Below, piece by piece: positions 9,453 to 17,997 of a DNA stretch of 64,000 bases. How positions within the stretch are numbered: the stretch's first letter is position 1; each line of letters starts with the position of its first letter. Location of the stretch: positions 1 through 64,000 of the forward strand of contig NZ_FYEK01000027.1 of the NCBI RefSeq assembly GCF_900187885.1, read 5' to 3'. The notes under the pieces are model-generated. The model was not told the origin of the DNA and searched no databases. It saw nothing but the letters and a program-made list of their open reading frames with translations. The DNA comes from Thermoflexus hugenholtzii JAD2. Lineage in GTDB: Bacteria > Chloroflexota > Anaerolineae > Thermoflexales > Thermoflexaceae. The position numbers and the translations under genes are program-made.

Positions 9453-10625
9453 ATGCCCTCTACGATGGAGCATGTGATGGCCCTGAGCGTGACCATCGGG
9501 CCGCGGGGGAGCACCACGGAGGCCGAGCGGGCGGCGGCGGATTACGCGGCGGAGGTCTTCCGGGCGCTGGGCCTCACCCCTCATGTGGAGCCCTTCGTCA
9601 GCGCGACCTCCGCCTGGCGGCCTTACGCCATCGCCACCGGCGGGATGCTGCTCATGGTCCCCCTGTTCTTCCTGGGCGGGCGATGGATCGCCGCCCTCGG
9701 GACGTTTCTGCTCATCCTCTGCACCGTCCTGGAGCTGACCTTCACCCCGAACCCCCTTCGCCTGCTGGTCCCGAAAGGAAGGAGCCAGAACGTCTACGCC
9801 GTCCTCCCGCCGGCCGGACCCGTCCGGGAGCGGGTGATCCTGTGCGGCCATCTGGACACCCATCGCACGCCCTGGGCTTTCTCCTCGCTGCGGGCCCTGG
9901 CCCTTTACCGGACGCTGGTCACCCTGGGGTTGCCCGGGGCGCTCGGGATGGGCGCGCTGTTCGGGATCGGAGCCTGGACCGGGGATCCCCGGTGGGGGTG
10001 GCCGGCGCTGCTGCCCGCCCTCCTGCTCGCGGCGGTCTTCGCCATGGCGGTGCAGGCGGATCTCACGCCCTACACCCATGGGGCCAACGACAACGCCACC
10101 GGGGCGGGGATGGTGCTCGCGCTGGCGGAACGGCTTCGTCGGGAGCCCTTGCGCCACACGGAGGTCTGGGCCCTCTGCACCGGATGCGAGGAGGTCGGGG
10201 CCTATGGGGCGGCGGCCTTCGTCCGCCGCCATCGCGACCTGGGTCGCCCGATCTTCATCGTGCTGGATACCGTGGGTGGGCCCGGGAGCGGGCCGTGCGT
10301 CCTGGTTCAGGAGACCATGCTGCTTCCCCTTCGCAGCGATCCGGAGTTGCTGGCCCTGGCGGAGGAAGTGGCCCGGTCGTATCCGGAGCTGGGCGCCTAT
10401 CGATGGCCGAACTTTCGGGGGGCCTACACGGACGGCGCCCCGGCCGTCCGGGCCGGGTGGCGGGTGCTCACCCTGGTGAACCTGCGGCCGGATGGGGTGC
10501 TCCCCTACTGGCACCAGCCTTCGGACGTGTATGAGAACGTGGATCCGGGGGTGGTGGCTCGCACCGAGGCCTTCGTCTGGCAGCTGCTGCAGGCCATCGA
10601 CCGGCAGGCCATCGCGCGTGGATAA
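9453..10625 (+). CDS. Membrane-embedded M28-family metallopeptidase
   Basis: A 390-residue zinc aminopeptidase-type protein. The metal-binding residues of M28 are visible in order: GHLDTH, NDNATG, CEEVGAYGA and a late HQPSD. Unusually, hydrophobic helix pairs are inserted before the first motif (GGMLLMVPLFFLGGRWIAAL and following) and again between the first His motif and the NDN motif (about residues 150-200), so the catalytic domain is probably membrane-associated. GGAGGG lies a good distance before ATG 9453. It follows the oxidoreductase by 37 bases. Confidence 0.85.
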   Translation: MPSTMEHVMALSVTIGPRGSTTEAERAAADYAAEVFRALGLTPHVEPFVSATSAWRPYAIATGGMLLMVPLFFLGGRWIAALGTFLLILCTVLELTFTPNPLRLLVPKGRSQNVYAVLPPAGPVRERVILCGHLDTHRTPWAFSSLRALALYRTLVTLGLPGALGMGALFGIGAWTGDPRWGWPALLPALLLAAVFAMAVQADLTPYTHGANDNATGAGMVLALAERLRREPLRHTEVWALCTGCEEVGAYGAAAFVRRHRDLGRPIFIVLDTVGGPGSGPCVLVQETMLLPLRSDPELLALAEEVARSYPELGAYRWPNFRGAYTDGAPAVRAGWRVLTLVNLRPDGVLPYWHQPSDVYENVDPGVVARTEAFVWQLLQAIDRQAIARG

Positions 10626-10648
10626 GCCCCTCACCGGGAACATGCGGT

Positions 10649-10689
10649 CGGGGGCGGGGAAGAGGCGGTTGGTGCCTCCCCCGCCCCCG
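10649..10689 (+). terminator. Long GC hairpin, probable terminator
   Basis: Arms CGGGGGCGGGG (10649-10659) and CCCCGCCCCCG (10679-10689) pair perfectly, and an inner GAGGC/GCCTC pair extends the stem with only an AA bulge. No U-tract follows. It lies 24 bases after the M28 peptidase stop and before the XPB operon. Confidence 0.5.
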
Positions 10690-10783
10690 GTTCATTCGGT
10701 GGGGGCCGCTCCAACCCTCGGATTTGCCGGGTGCTCCCCTTTGAACGAAAATGAAAGGCCTCATCCATGACGGAGAAAGGCCT

Positions 10784-12580
10784 ATGGCGCTCCGGCCGGA
10801 GTTCCCGCTGACGATCCAGGCCGACCGGACGGTCTGGCTGGAGACCCGGCATCCCGGGTATGAGCTCGCCCGGGACGCCTTGGCCCGTTTTGCGGACCTG
10901 GAGCGGAGCGCCGGGCCCATCCACGTCTACCGCATCACTCCCCTCTCGATCTGGAACGCCGCTGCCCTGGGCCTCACGGCTGCACAGATCCTGGAGGACC
11001 TGGAGCGCTTGAGCGGCGGCCAGGTCCCCGAGGGCTTGCGGGAGGACATCCGGACCTGGATGGCCCGCTACGGCCGGCTCCGCCTGGAGATGGGAAACGG
11101 GCGGCTCTGGCTGGTGGCCGACGATCCCGCCTTGCTGGCCTGGGTGCGGGCCCAATCCGTGGTGGCCCCCTTCCTGGCCCCCTCCGGAGAGGCGGAGGCG
11201 GACCGGGTGGCGGTGGAGCCCCGGGCCCGGGGTGCCCTCAAGCAGGCCCTCCTCTACCTGGGATATCCGGTGGAGGATATGGCCGGATACGTGGAGGGCG
11301 CCCGCCTGGACCTCCGGCTGCGGTCCACGTCCCGGGCCACCGGCGAGCCCTTCCGCCTGCGCCCCTATCAGGAGAAGGCCGTGGAGGCCTTCCTCCGGGC
11401 CGGCAGCGGGGTGATCCTGCTCCCCTGCGGGGCGGGCAAGACCATCGTGGGCCTGGGGGTGATGGCCCGGCTGCGCACCGCCACCCTGATCATCGCCACC
11501 AGCACGGTGGCCGCCCGCCAATGGATCGCGGAGATCCTGGACAAAACGGATCTAAGCCCCGATCAGGTCGGGGAATACACCGGCCATCGCAAGCAGATCC
11601 GTCCGGTCACGGTGGCGACTTACCAGATCCTCACCCATCGCCCCCATCGGGATTTCGAAGAGGACCTCCTCCGCCAGTTCCCGCATTTCCGCCTCTTCAG
11701 CGCCCTGGACTGGGGGTTGATCATCTACGATGAGGTGCATCTCCTGCCGGCCCCGGTCTTCCGCATCACCGCCCAGCTCCAGGCCCGCCGGCGCCTGGGT
11801 CTGACGGCCACCCTGGTGCGGGAGGATGGGCTGGAGCGGGAGGTGTTCGCCCTCATCGGCCCTAAGCGCTACGAGGCCCCCTGGCGGGAGCTGGAGGCCC
11901 GGGGCTGGATCGCCGCGGCCGAATGCCACGAGATCCGCGTCCCGATGGCCCCGGAGGATCGCCTGCGATACGTGGCCGCGGCAGAGAAGGAGCGCTACCG
12001 CCTGGCGGCCACTAACCCGGCCAAGGAGCCGGTGATCCGCCAGCTCCTCGCCCGGCACGAGGAGGACACTGTCCTCATCATCGGGCAGTATCTGGATCAG
12101 CTGGAGCGCATCGCCCGCGCTGTCCGCGCCCCCTTGATCACCGGCCGGACGCCGGTGGCGGAGCGGGAGCGGCTCTTCGATCAGCTCCGGCGCGGGGAGA
12201 TCCGCCGCCTGGTGGTCTCCCGCGTGGGCAATTTCGCCATCGACCTCCCCGACGCCAACGTGCTGATCCAGGTCTCCGGCACCTTCGGCTCGCGCCAGGA
12301 GGAAGCCCAGCGATTGGGACGGATCCTGCGGCCCAAGCGGAACGGGATCCTGGCCCACTTCTACACGCTGGTCACCCGCGACACGGTGGATCAGGACTAC
12401 GCCGCCCGGCGCCAGCTGTTCCTGGTCGAGCAGGGGTATCGCTATGAGATTCTGGAGGCCGAAGAGCTGTCCCATTACCACCCGGCCGTGGTCGACGTGG
12501 CCGCCTGGCCGCGGGCCCTCCCCCCGCAGACGTCCGCCGGGAACGGATCCTCCCCCAATGGATCTGGATCGTCTGCTTGA
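10784..12580 (+). CDS. XPB/Ssl2-type DNA repair helicase
   Basis: A 598-residue SF2 helicase with the layout of bacterial and archaeal XPB. The N-terminal ~190 residues are a helicase-associated region, then come Walker A PCGAGKT (Lys219), DEVH (Asp316), motif III LTATLVRED, motif V around VSRVGNFAIDLPDANV and motif VI QEEAQRLGRILRPK. Activity expected is ATP-dependent 3'-5' translocation and duplex opening in repair or transcription-linked processes. ATG 10784 is chosen because GGAGAAAGG precedes it; an in-frame ATG at 10751 is weaker. The 3' end overlaps the next gene by 23 bases, indicating coupling. Confidence 0.93.
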   Translation: MALRPEFPLTIQADRTVWLETRHPGYELARDALARFADLERSAGPIHVYRITPLSIWNAAALGLTAAQILEDLERLSGGQVPEGLREDIRTWMARYGRLRLEMGNGRLWLVADDPALLAWVRAQSVVAPFLAPSGEAEADRVAVEPRARGALKQALLYLGYPVEDMAGYVEGARLDLRLRSTSRATGEPFRLRPYQEKAVEAFLRAGSGVILLPCGAGKTIVGLGVMARLRTATLIIATSTVAARQWIAEILDKTDLSPDQVGEYTGHRKQIRPVTVATYQILTHRPHRDFEEDLLRQFPHFRLFSALDWGLIIYDEVHLLPAPVFRITAQLQARRRLGLTATLVREDGLEREVFALIGPKRYEAPWRELEARGWIAAAECHEIRVPMAPEDRLRYVAAAEKERYRLAATNPAKEPVIRQLLARHEEDTVLIIGQYLDQLERIARAVRAPLITGRTPVAERERLFDQLRRGEIRRLVVSRVGNFAIDLPDANVLIQVSGTFGSRQEEAQRLGRILRPKRNGILAHFYTLVTRDTVDQDYAARRQLFLVEQGYRYEILEAEELSHYHPAVVDVAAWPRALPPQTSAGNGSSPNGSGSSA

Positions 12581-14621
12581 CCTCCTTCCCCATCCGGTTC
12601 GCGCGGAGGCCTTCCGCCTGTGGGCCTCCGGGGCTGTGCACCTGCGGACGCTGGGTCCGGAAGTGTGGATCGCCAGCATCTCCACGGAGTCGCGAGCGAT
12701 GGAGACGCGCTGGCGACGTCCAGGCCCGGAGGAGGCGCGGGCCCCCGAGGCGTTGCGGATCCGGGGTTGCGGATGCCGGTCCGCGAAACCATGCGCCCAC
12801 GAAGGGGCGGCATGGCTGGCCCTGCTGTTCGATGGGGGAGGGTTGCCCGAGGAGGCCCAAGCGGAGCTCCAGCGCCTGGAGGCCCAGTTGGAGCCGCAGA
12901 CCGCCGTTGAGCTGCTGCGCCTCGCCCGGCGCCGCCGCTGGGCCCTGCCCCGCGGGCGCAAGCCGGAGCTGGTGCGGCGCTTGGCCGCCCGGCTCAGCGT
13001 CTACTACCGGCTGGGGCTGTGGCGGGAGGAGCTGGACCCGGAGCTGGAGCGCCTGCTCGGGCTGATCCGCCTGCTCGGCCAGGAGCGGGTGGACCCGGAG
13101 GAGCTGGAAGCCCGCTGGATGCGCTGGGCTGAAGGGGATCGCTTGACTTTCCGGGCCGTGTGGCGTCGGGCCATCCAGCAGGGCCTTCTGATCCCCTGCG
13201 CCCTGGGCCACGACGGGCGGCCGCGCCCTCACGCCCATCTGCCGGCTACCCTCCCGCTCTCCCAGCTTCCACCCCCTGTGTTCCCGGCCACGGTCTACCG
13301 TGGCTTTCCTCCTGAACAGACGGTCGCGGCGCCGCCCCTCCGGCTGCTTCTGGAGGAAGCCCGCCGCTGGTGGGTCCTGCGGCCGCCCGCCCGGATCCTC
13401 CGCCTTCATCCCCAAGCGCATCGCTTTCCCTGGTTATGGGGATGGCCCCACGATCCCGAGGAGGTGGAAGCGCTCCTCGCCCGCCATGCCGGATCGCCCC
13501 CTCCCTACGAATGGCTGACGGTCCCGGCGGAGGAGTTCGATCCCCGCGCCGTCGAGGCGCTGGGGGAACGCATGGGGTTGCCGTGGGAGGGTGCCGCCTT
13601 CATCGCCGAGATCCTCTGGCGTCTCTCCGGCGAGGGCTCGGGGGAAGCGTTCCCCTTCGCTCCGGGCATCGGGGAGGAGGATCCCATCGCCCGCTGGTGG
13701 GAGATCTGGCGGAGCGGGGCGACGCGCTTTGAGATCGCCTGGCTTCGACGTCGGGATCCCACGGTCCGGCTGGTGCGATCCCTGGGGTGGATGGGGGGGA
13801 TCGAGCAGCTTTACTATGAGTGGGGACGGGGCCGGAAGGCCCTCATCGAGTTGCTGGCCACCCTGCCGGATGAATGGGTGGACTGGATGGATCTGGCCCG
13901 GGCGGTGGAGGCGGCCCAGCCGCCCGGCTTCGCGCAGGACCGGCTGGATCAGCCCTGGCGGTTGGTTCGCGGCCGGCCGGCCCAGGAGCCGGTTCCCATT
14001 GCCGAGCATCTGCGCGCCTATCTGGAGGGGACGCTGTTCTGGTTGGGGGCGGTGGCCCTGGTGTATGAGGGGGGATCGCTTCGGGCCTTCCGTCTGACCG
14101 CCCAGGGGCGTCGATGGATCCGGGGGGAGATCCCTGGGGCAGAGGAACCGGAGTCGCTTCCGGAGACCCAATGGCTGGACGAGAGGACATGGTCGGTGCG
14201 GCCGGGGCCGGAGGCGGCCCCGCTGCTCTGGCTGTCGGGTCGGATCGGCCGGCCGATGGGCTCCCCGTTCGTTTTCGCCCTGGACGAGGAGCGCATCGCC
14301 GAGGTGTTCCGGGAGGGCTATCGCCCGGAGGAGATCCTGTCCCGCTTCGAGGCCTGTGGCCTGCCGCCCACAGCCGCGCTGCGAACGGCCCTGGAACGGG
14401 TGTGGGATAGCATGCGGCGGGTCCAGGTGTTTGAGGAGGTCACCATCCTGGAGGCGGAGGACCCGTGGACCCTGCAGGAGCTGCTCGCGGCCACCGGGCT
14501 GGGATCGGCCATTCGGGGCTGGCTTGCCCCCCACGTCGTGGTCATCGAGGAGGCTGCTCTCGAGCGGCTGCTGAAAGAGCTCCGGGATCGGGGATATTTC
14601 CCCACGGTGGTGGAGGGTTGA
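12558..14621 (+). CDS. XPB partner: SWIM zinc finger plus helicase-associated C-terminal domain
   Basis: A 687-residue protein overlapping the XPB gene. Near the N terminus a SWIM-type zinc finger is seen as C71-x-C73-x5-C79-x-H81. A long helical middle includes winged-helix-like segments. The last ~120 residues (from SPFVFALDEERIAEVF to RGYFPTV) match the pattern of the helicase-associated domain (Helicase_C_3 type) that also occurs in the protein next to mycobacterial XPB. No nuclease or ATPase motif is visible. By position it is probably the obligate partner or loader of the helicase, analogous to, but not homologous in appearance with, archaeal Bax1. Confidence 0.75.
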   Translation: MDLDRLLDLLPHPVRAEAFRLWASGAVHLRTLGPEVWIASISTESRAMETRWRRPGPEEARAPEALRIRGCGCRSAKPCAHEGAAWLALLFDGGGLPEEAQAELQRLEAQLEPQTAVELLRLARRRRWALPRGRKPELVRRLAARLSVYYRLGLWREELDPELERLLGLIRLLGQERVDPEELEARWMRWAEGDRLTFRAVWRRAIQQGLLIPCALGHDGRPRPHAHLPATLPLSQLPPPVFPATVYRGFPPEQTVAAPPLRLLLEEARRWWVLRPPARILRLHPQAHRFPWLWGWPHDPEEVEALLARHAGSPPPYEWLTVPAEEFDPRAVEALGERMGLPWEGAAFIAEILWRLSGEGSGEAFPFAPGIGEEDPIARWWEIWRSGATRFEIAWLRRRDPTVRLVRSLGWMGGIEQLYYEWGRGRKALIELLATLPDEWVDWMDLARAVEAAQPPGFAQDRLDQPWRLVRGRPAQEPVPIAEHLRAYLEGTLFWLGAVALVYEGGSLRAFRLTAQGRRWIRGEIPGAEEPESLPETQWLDERTWSVRPGPEAAPLLWLSGRIGRPMGSPFVFALDEERIAEVFREGYRPEEILSRFEACGLPPTAALRTALERVWDSMRRVQVFEEVTILEAEDPWTLQELLAATGLGSAIRGWLAPHVVVIEEAALERLLKELRDRGYFPTVVEG

Positions 14622-14632
14622 TCCACGGTTGT

Positions 14633-14801
14633 TGTAGGAGGGGCTTTCGCCCCGAACTCCTGTCTTCAAGATCCCGAAGGCCACGGATGAAGCCGCCCTC
14701 ACAACCCCGAGCCTTCTGCTTTTGATGACGTGAGGGTCGCTTCCTGCTAGTTGGTGGCCGAAACGAATTTCGGCCCGCAGCGGCACAGGTCGCGGCTCCT
14801 A
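14633..14801 (-). repeat. Dispersed REPIN-like element, inverted copy
   Basis: Read on the minus strand, 14633-14750 aligns nearly end to end with the element at 29585-29711: the GTGGCCTTCGGGATCTTGAAG block, the GGAGTTCGGGGCGAAAGCCCC hairpin end and the CGACCCTCACG block are all shared. A solitary end motif GGTCGCGGCTCCTA (14788-14801) and a perfect hairpin GGCCGAAA-cgaa-TTTCGGCC (14756-14775) lie beside it. No gene is visible in this gap between convergent genes. Confidence 0.7.
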
Positions 14802-14804
14802 TGG

Positions 14805-15323
14805 TCAACGGAGGGCCCGCATCCGTTCCGCCCGCCGATCCCAGGCGGTCTCCAGGGCCTGGAGGGGTTGCTCCAGGCCTCGCAGGGCCAGGGAGAGGTC
14901 CGCGCCTCCTCCCACCGCCTGCTCCAGGGCCTCCACGGCCTTCGGGAGCTCCTCGGCCTGCTCCAGGAGCTCCGCATCGAACCGGTAGAGGGCCTCCAGC
15001 TCCCTCTCCTCGATGCGGAGGGCGTCGAAGAAGCCGGCGTAGCCGTAGCTCGCCGTGCGAACGCGGTCGGCGAGGGTCTGGAGGCGACGGACAAGGCGGT
15101 CCAGCTCCTCCACTCGGGAGAGATCCCGGTCGGCCAGGCGACGCTGGGCCCGGAGCAGCCGGTCGGCGGCCTCCCGAAGCCGCTGGCTGAGGGCCTCCCG
15201 GAGAAGGCGGTCGGCGTCTCGCCGCAGCTCCTTCTCCTTGTATCCCGCGTAGCCCGGGAGGGCGCGCAGCCATCGCTCCAGGGCCGGCCGGTTCGCTTTC
15301 ACCCGTTCCAGGATCTCATCCAT
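14805..15323 (-). CDS. Hypothetical helical coiled-coil protein
   Basis: A 172-residue, highly charged, almost wholly helical protein with heptad-like Leu/Arg/Glu patterning (DADRLLREALSQRLREAADRLL and similar). No signal, membrane segment or catalytic motif. It is the last gene of a three-gene minus-strand group with two small membrane proteins, 16 bases downstream of the YtxH-like gene, so it may act at the membrane with them. Not assigned to a family. Confidence 0.65.
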   Translation of the reverse strand: MDEILERVKANRPALERWLRALPGYAGYKEKELRRDADRLLREALSQRLREAADRLLRAQRRLADRDLSRVEELDRLVRRLQTLADRVRTASYGYAGFFDALRIEERELEALYRFDAELLEQAEELPKAVEALEQAVGGGADLSLALRGLEQPLQALETAWDRRAERMRALR

Positions 15324-15339
15324 CGTCGCCTCCCGACGC

Positions 15340-15549
15340 TTATGCCCTTCGCCCCTTGCCCTCCGCCATCTCGACGATCTGGCGGAGCAGGGTGACCAAG
15401 GTGACGGCGCTCTGGACCAGGGCGGCTGGGGAGGGGCGGGCGTCCCCGCCGCGCTCCCGTCGGGCCTTCAGGTAAAGATAGGCGGCCAGCACCCCGAAGA
15501 GCGCCCCCAGCAAACCCCCGATGAACAACCCCCATCGATCGCGACGCAC
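15340..15549 (-). CDS. Small single-pass membrane protein, YtxH-like
   Basis: A 69-residue protein: a short basic N terminus (VRRDRWG), one Gly-rich membrane helix (LFIGGLLGALFGVLAAYLYL), then a basic and hydrophobic tail. This is the shape of YtxH-type stress or envelope proteins. The start is GTG 15549 with GGGAGGA before it; the longer open frame upstream belongs to another gene's shadow. The 5' end lies inside the end of the preceding gene. Confidence 0.6.
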   Translation of the reverse strand: MRRDRWGLFIGGLLGALFGVLAAYLYLKARRERGGDARPSPAALVQSAVTLVTLLRQIVEMAEGKGRRA

Positions 15550-15935
15550 GAATGATCCTCCCTGTGAAGAGGGTCCTTCATCGCCTCTATGATAGCCCAC
15601 GTCGCCCTTCCGGGTCGAGGGATCCAAGAGCCTCCGGGAGGGCACTCCTCGTAGTCCACCTGTTGCAGCTCCATCCCAGGGGTCCAGAGCCAGAACCAGA
15701 CATGGGTGCGCTGGCACATGGCGCCCTGCGGGTTCCGAAAGGGGACGGTGCGGGAGAGGGCCAGGCCCGTTCCCTCCCGCTCCCGGATCAACCACATGCG
15801 ATAGCGATCGGATCCCAGCTGCCAGCGGAGATCCCCGCGGGCAGTCAGGGTCCCGATCAGGCAGATCCCGCAGCCCACCCCTGCGACGGCCAGGGCCAGA
15901 AGCGCGGAGAGGGCGGTCTCAACCCGTTGCCGCAT
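15468..15935 (-). CDS. Hypothetical membrane-anchored protein
   Basis: 155 residues with one N-terminal membrane helix (ALSALLALAVAGVGCGICLIG) and a soluble part containing WFWLWTPGMELQQVDYEE. GGAGGGA stands six bases before ATG 15935, a good ribosome site. The last ~27 codons overlap the next gene by 82 bases in another frame, and that tail is Cys/Gly-rich and unlike a folded protein, so the stop may have drifted downstream. No family recognised. Confidence 0.5.
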   Translation of the reverse strand: MRQRVETALSALLALAVAGVGCGICLIGTLTARGDLRWQLGSDRYRMWLIREREGTGLALSRTVPFRNPQGAMCQRTHVWFWLWTPGMELQQVDYEECPPGGSWIPRPGRATWAIIEAMKDPLHREDHSCVAIDGGCSSGVCWGRSSGCWPPIFT

Positions 15936-15974
15936 GGCGGTCCCTCCAAAGGCGCATAAGGGGATGGAGGTCTT

Positions 15975-17267
15975 TCACGCTTCTTCTCCCTGGAGGTGGA
16001 TCAGCACGAGCTCGGGAGGGCACATCAAGCGCATGCGGGGCATCCCCAGGCCCTCCATCCCCAACCCCCGGCTCACATACATGGTGGTTTCCCCACGCCG
16101 ATACAGCCCCATCTCGTAGCGCTTGCCGTAGATGGAAGCTGTGACCAGCGCGCCGATCCCCGGGAGGCGGATCTGACCCCCGTGGGTGTGGCCGCACAGG
16201 TAAAGGTCGATCCCCAGAGCGCTGGCCTCCGGGAAAAGATCCGGGGAGTGATAGAGCAGGATGGTTACGGCCTGAGGGGGAACCTGGCGCATCAGCTCCC
16301 GCAGGCGCCGGCCGTCCTCCTCCGGGTCGTGGGTGCAGGTGAGGCCGATCAGGCAGATCTCGGGGCCCGCATGGGCCAGCTGGCCGAACCGGGCGATCTG
16401 ATCATCCAGCCAGGTGATGTGGGTGAAGCCGAACAGGATCCGCCGCACAACCTCCGGCGGGTCCACCAGCGGCGTGCCCGTCACCAGGTAAACCCCTAGC
16501 GGGGCCTGCAGGGCCTCCAGGAAGCGGCTGCACTGCGCCTGGGCGATGGGATCGCGGACGTAGCTCAGGTTGAGGAGATCCCCCGTGAAGACGATGAGAT
16601 CGGGATCCAGCTGCTCCGCCCAGCGAAGCACCTCCTGCTCCCGCCGCGTCAGGCGCTCCAGGTGGAGATCAGTGAGGTGAAGGATACGCAGCGGGGGCAT
16701 CCCCCGGAGCTTGGGGGAAGCGATGACCAGCTCCGTCAGGGTGAGGCGGAAGGGCTCCCGATACAAGGCGTTCAGCAGGTTGCCGGTGAAGGCCAGGTGG
16801 CCGATGAGGGCCAGGCTGGCCGCCCAGGGGGAAGGGTGCAACGGGAGCGGGCTCAGGCTCAGGAAGAGACGGAACAGGCTGAAGGCCAGGAAGGGCGGCT
16901 TGGGAGGGCCGAAGGAATAGCCCCGGCGGGGGAGGCTGATCAGCATCGCCGCGTCGCCGGCGGCGAAGGTCAGGAAGAGCCCGGCGGCTACCGCGCCGGC
17001 CATCCGGGAGCGATAGACCTCCTCCCACGCCAGCCCCACCCCGCCGCTTAGGGCCAGCGTCCAGAGGCCCACGAGGCCCCACGGCAGGCGCTCCAGTCGG
17101 TCCAGGAAAACCATGAATCGATGAAAGGGGCTCTCCTCCGTCCCGGGACGGAACCGGCGGCGCCGGACCGGGACCGGGGCGGTCTCGCGGATCGGCGCGG
17201 GGGAAGGGGTTCCCTTAGGGGTTTCGGATCCAGACCCCAAAGCGTCCTGTCCTTCCGTGTTCCGCAC
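15975..17267 (-). CDS. Membrane metallophosphoesterase (YkuE/YaeI-like) lacking the GNH motif
   Basis: 430 residues: a Pro-rich N terminus, about four membrane helices (~65-165), then a calcineurin-type phosphoesterase domain. Metal-site motifs LTDLHLE, FTGDLLN, LYHSPD and CGHTHGGQIRLPG are intact. The normally invariant GNH(D/E) motif reads GTPLVD, removing the Asn ligand and the His acid. Relatives hydrolyse phosphodiesters or lipid A precursors at the membrane face. The assigned GTG start overlaps pgeF by 53 bases and has no clear ribosome site; ATG 17114 is an alternative. Confidence 0.78.
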   Translation of the reverse strand: MRNTEGQDALGSGSETPKGTPSPAPIRETAPVPVRRRRFRPGTEESPFHRFMVFLDRLERLPWGLVGLWTLALSGGVGLAWEEVYRSRMAGAVAAGLFLTFAAGDAAMLISLPRRGYSFGPPKPPFLAFSLFRLFLSLSPLPLHPSPWAASLALIGHLAFTGNLLNALYREPFRLTLTELVIASPKLRGMPPLRILHLTDLHLERLTRREQEVLRWAEQLDPDLIVFTGDLLNLSYVRDPIAQAQCSRFLEALQAPLGVYLVTGTPLVDPPEVVRRILFGFTHITWLDDQIARFGQLAHAGPEICLIGLTCTHDPEEDGRRLRELMRQVPPQAVTILLYHSPDLFPEASALGIDLYLCGHTHGGQIRLPGIGALVTASIYGKRYEMGLYRRGETTMYVSRGLGMEGLGMPRMRLMCPPELVLIHLQGEEA

Positions 17268-17997
17268 GGTGGGAGAACCAAAGCCCGGTGTGGCACGCGG
17301 TGCAGATCCCGGCGGTGATCACGGCGGGCACGCCCAGGCGTCGCAGATGAAGGCGGACCGCCTCCGGAAGATCCAGGTGCCAGGCGCCGTTCCGGCGGCG
17401 CAACAGGAGGGCAGGGCCCAACCGGGGGCCCAGGGCCTCGATGACCTCCGGGCCGACAGCGTAGCAGCAGCCCCCGATGCCGGGACCCAGGGCGGCGTGG
17501 AGGGCCGAGGGTCCGCGACCCAGATGCCGCTCGAAGGCCTCCAGGGCGGACTCCAGGATGCCGGCCGCGAGGCCTCGCCAGCCCACATGCACCAGGCCCA
17601 CCGCCGGGAGATCTGGATCGGCGAGCAGAACCGGGATGCAATCGGCGAACCGCATGAACAGGGCGAGCCCCCGCTCCGCCGTGATCAACCCGTCCACGCC
17701 TTTGAGGGCCGCTCCACCATGCCGGGCGTCCACAACGAGGACCCGGTTTCCGTGGACCAGCCAGGCGGTGACGGTCTCTTCGGGGCGCAGGCCGGCCGCG
17801 GCGAAGGCCCGTCTGAGGTTCTCCGCCACGGCGGCGGGATCATCGCCCACCGAGTGGCTGAGGTTTAGGGAAGCGAAAGGCGGCGCGCTGACCCCGCCCC
17901 GGCGCGTCAGAAAGCCGTGAGGGATCTCCCCCCACGGGGGATCCGCGAACCGATAGAAAAGGATCGATCCGTTGCGGATCGCTTCCCAGCGTGTCAT
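17215..17997 (-). CDS. pgeF: Laccase-domain protein PgeF (peptidoglycan editing factor / purine nucleoside phosphorylase)
   Basis: 260 residues of the YfiH/PgeF family, now linked to adenosine/purine nucleoside cleavage and, in E. coli, to removing mis-incorporated Ser from peptidoglycan precursors. Zinc-binding residues are visible as WLVHGNRV, FADCIPV and GLVHVGWRGLAAGI, and the C-terminal CTACH...FSHRAEHGRTGRFG is typical. The ATG at 17997 overlaps the stop of the upstream dehydrogenase (ATGA), showing coupling. It is about 1.3 kb from the dcw cluster. Confidence 0.9.
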   Translation of the reverse strand: MTRWEAIRNGSILFYRFADPPWGEIPHGFLTRRGGVSAPPFASLNLSHSVGDDPAAVAENLRRAFAAAGLRPEETVTAWLVHGNRVLVVDARHGGAALKGVDGLITAERGLALFMRFADCIPVLLADPDLPAVGLVHVGWRGLAAGILESALEAFERHLGRGPSALHAALGPGIGGCCYAVGPEVIEALGPRLGPALLLRRRNGAWHLDLPEAVRLHLRRLGVPAVITAGICTACHTGLWFSHRAEHGRTGRFGVWIRNP

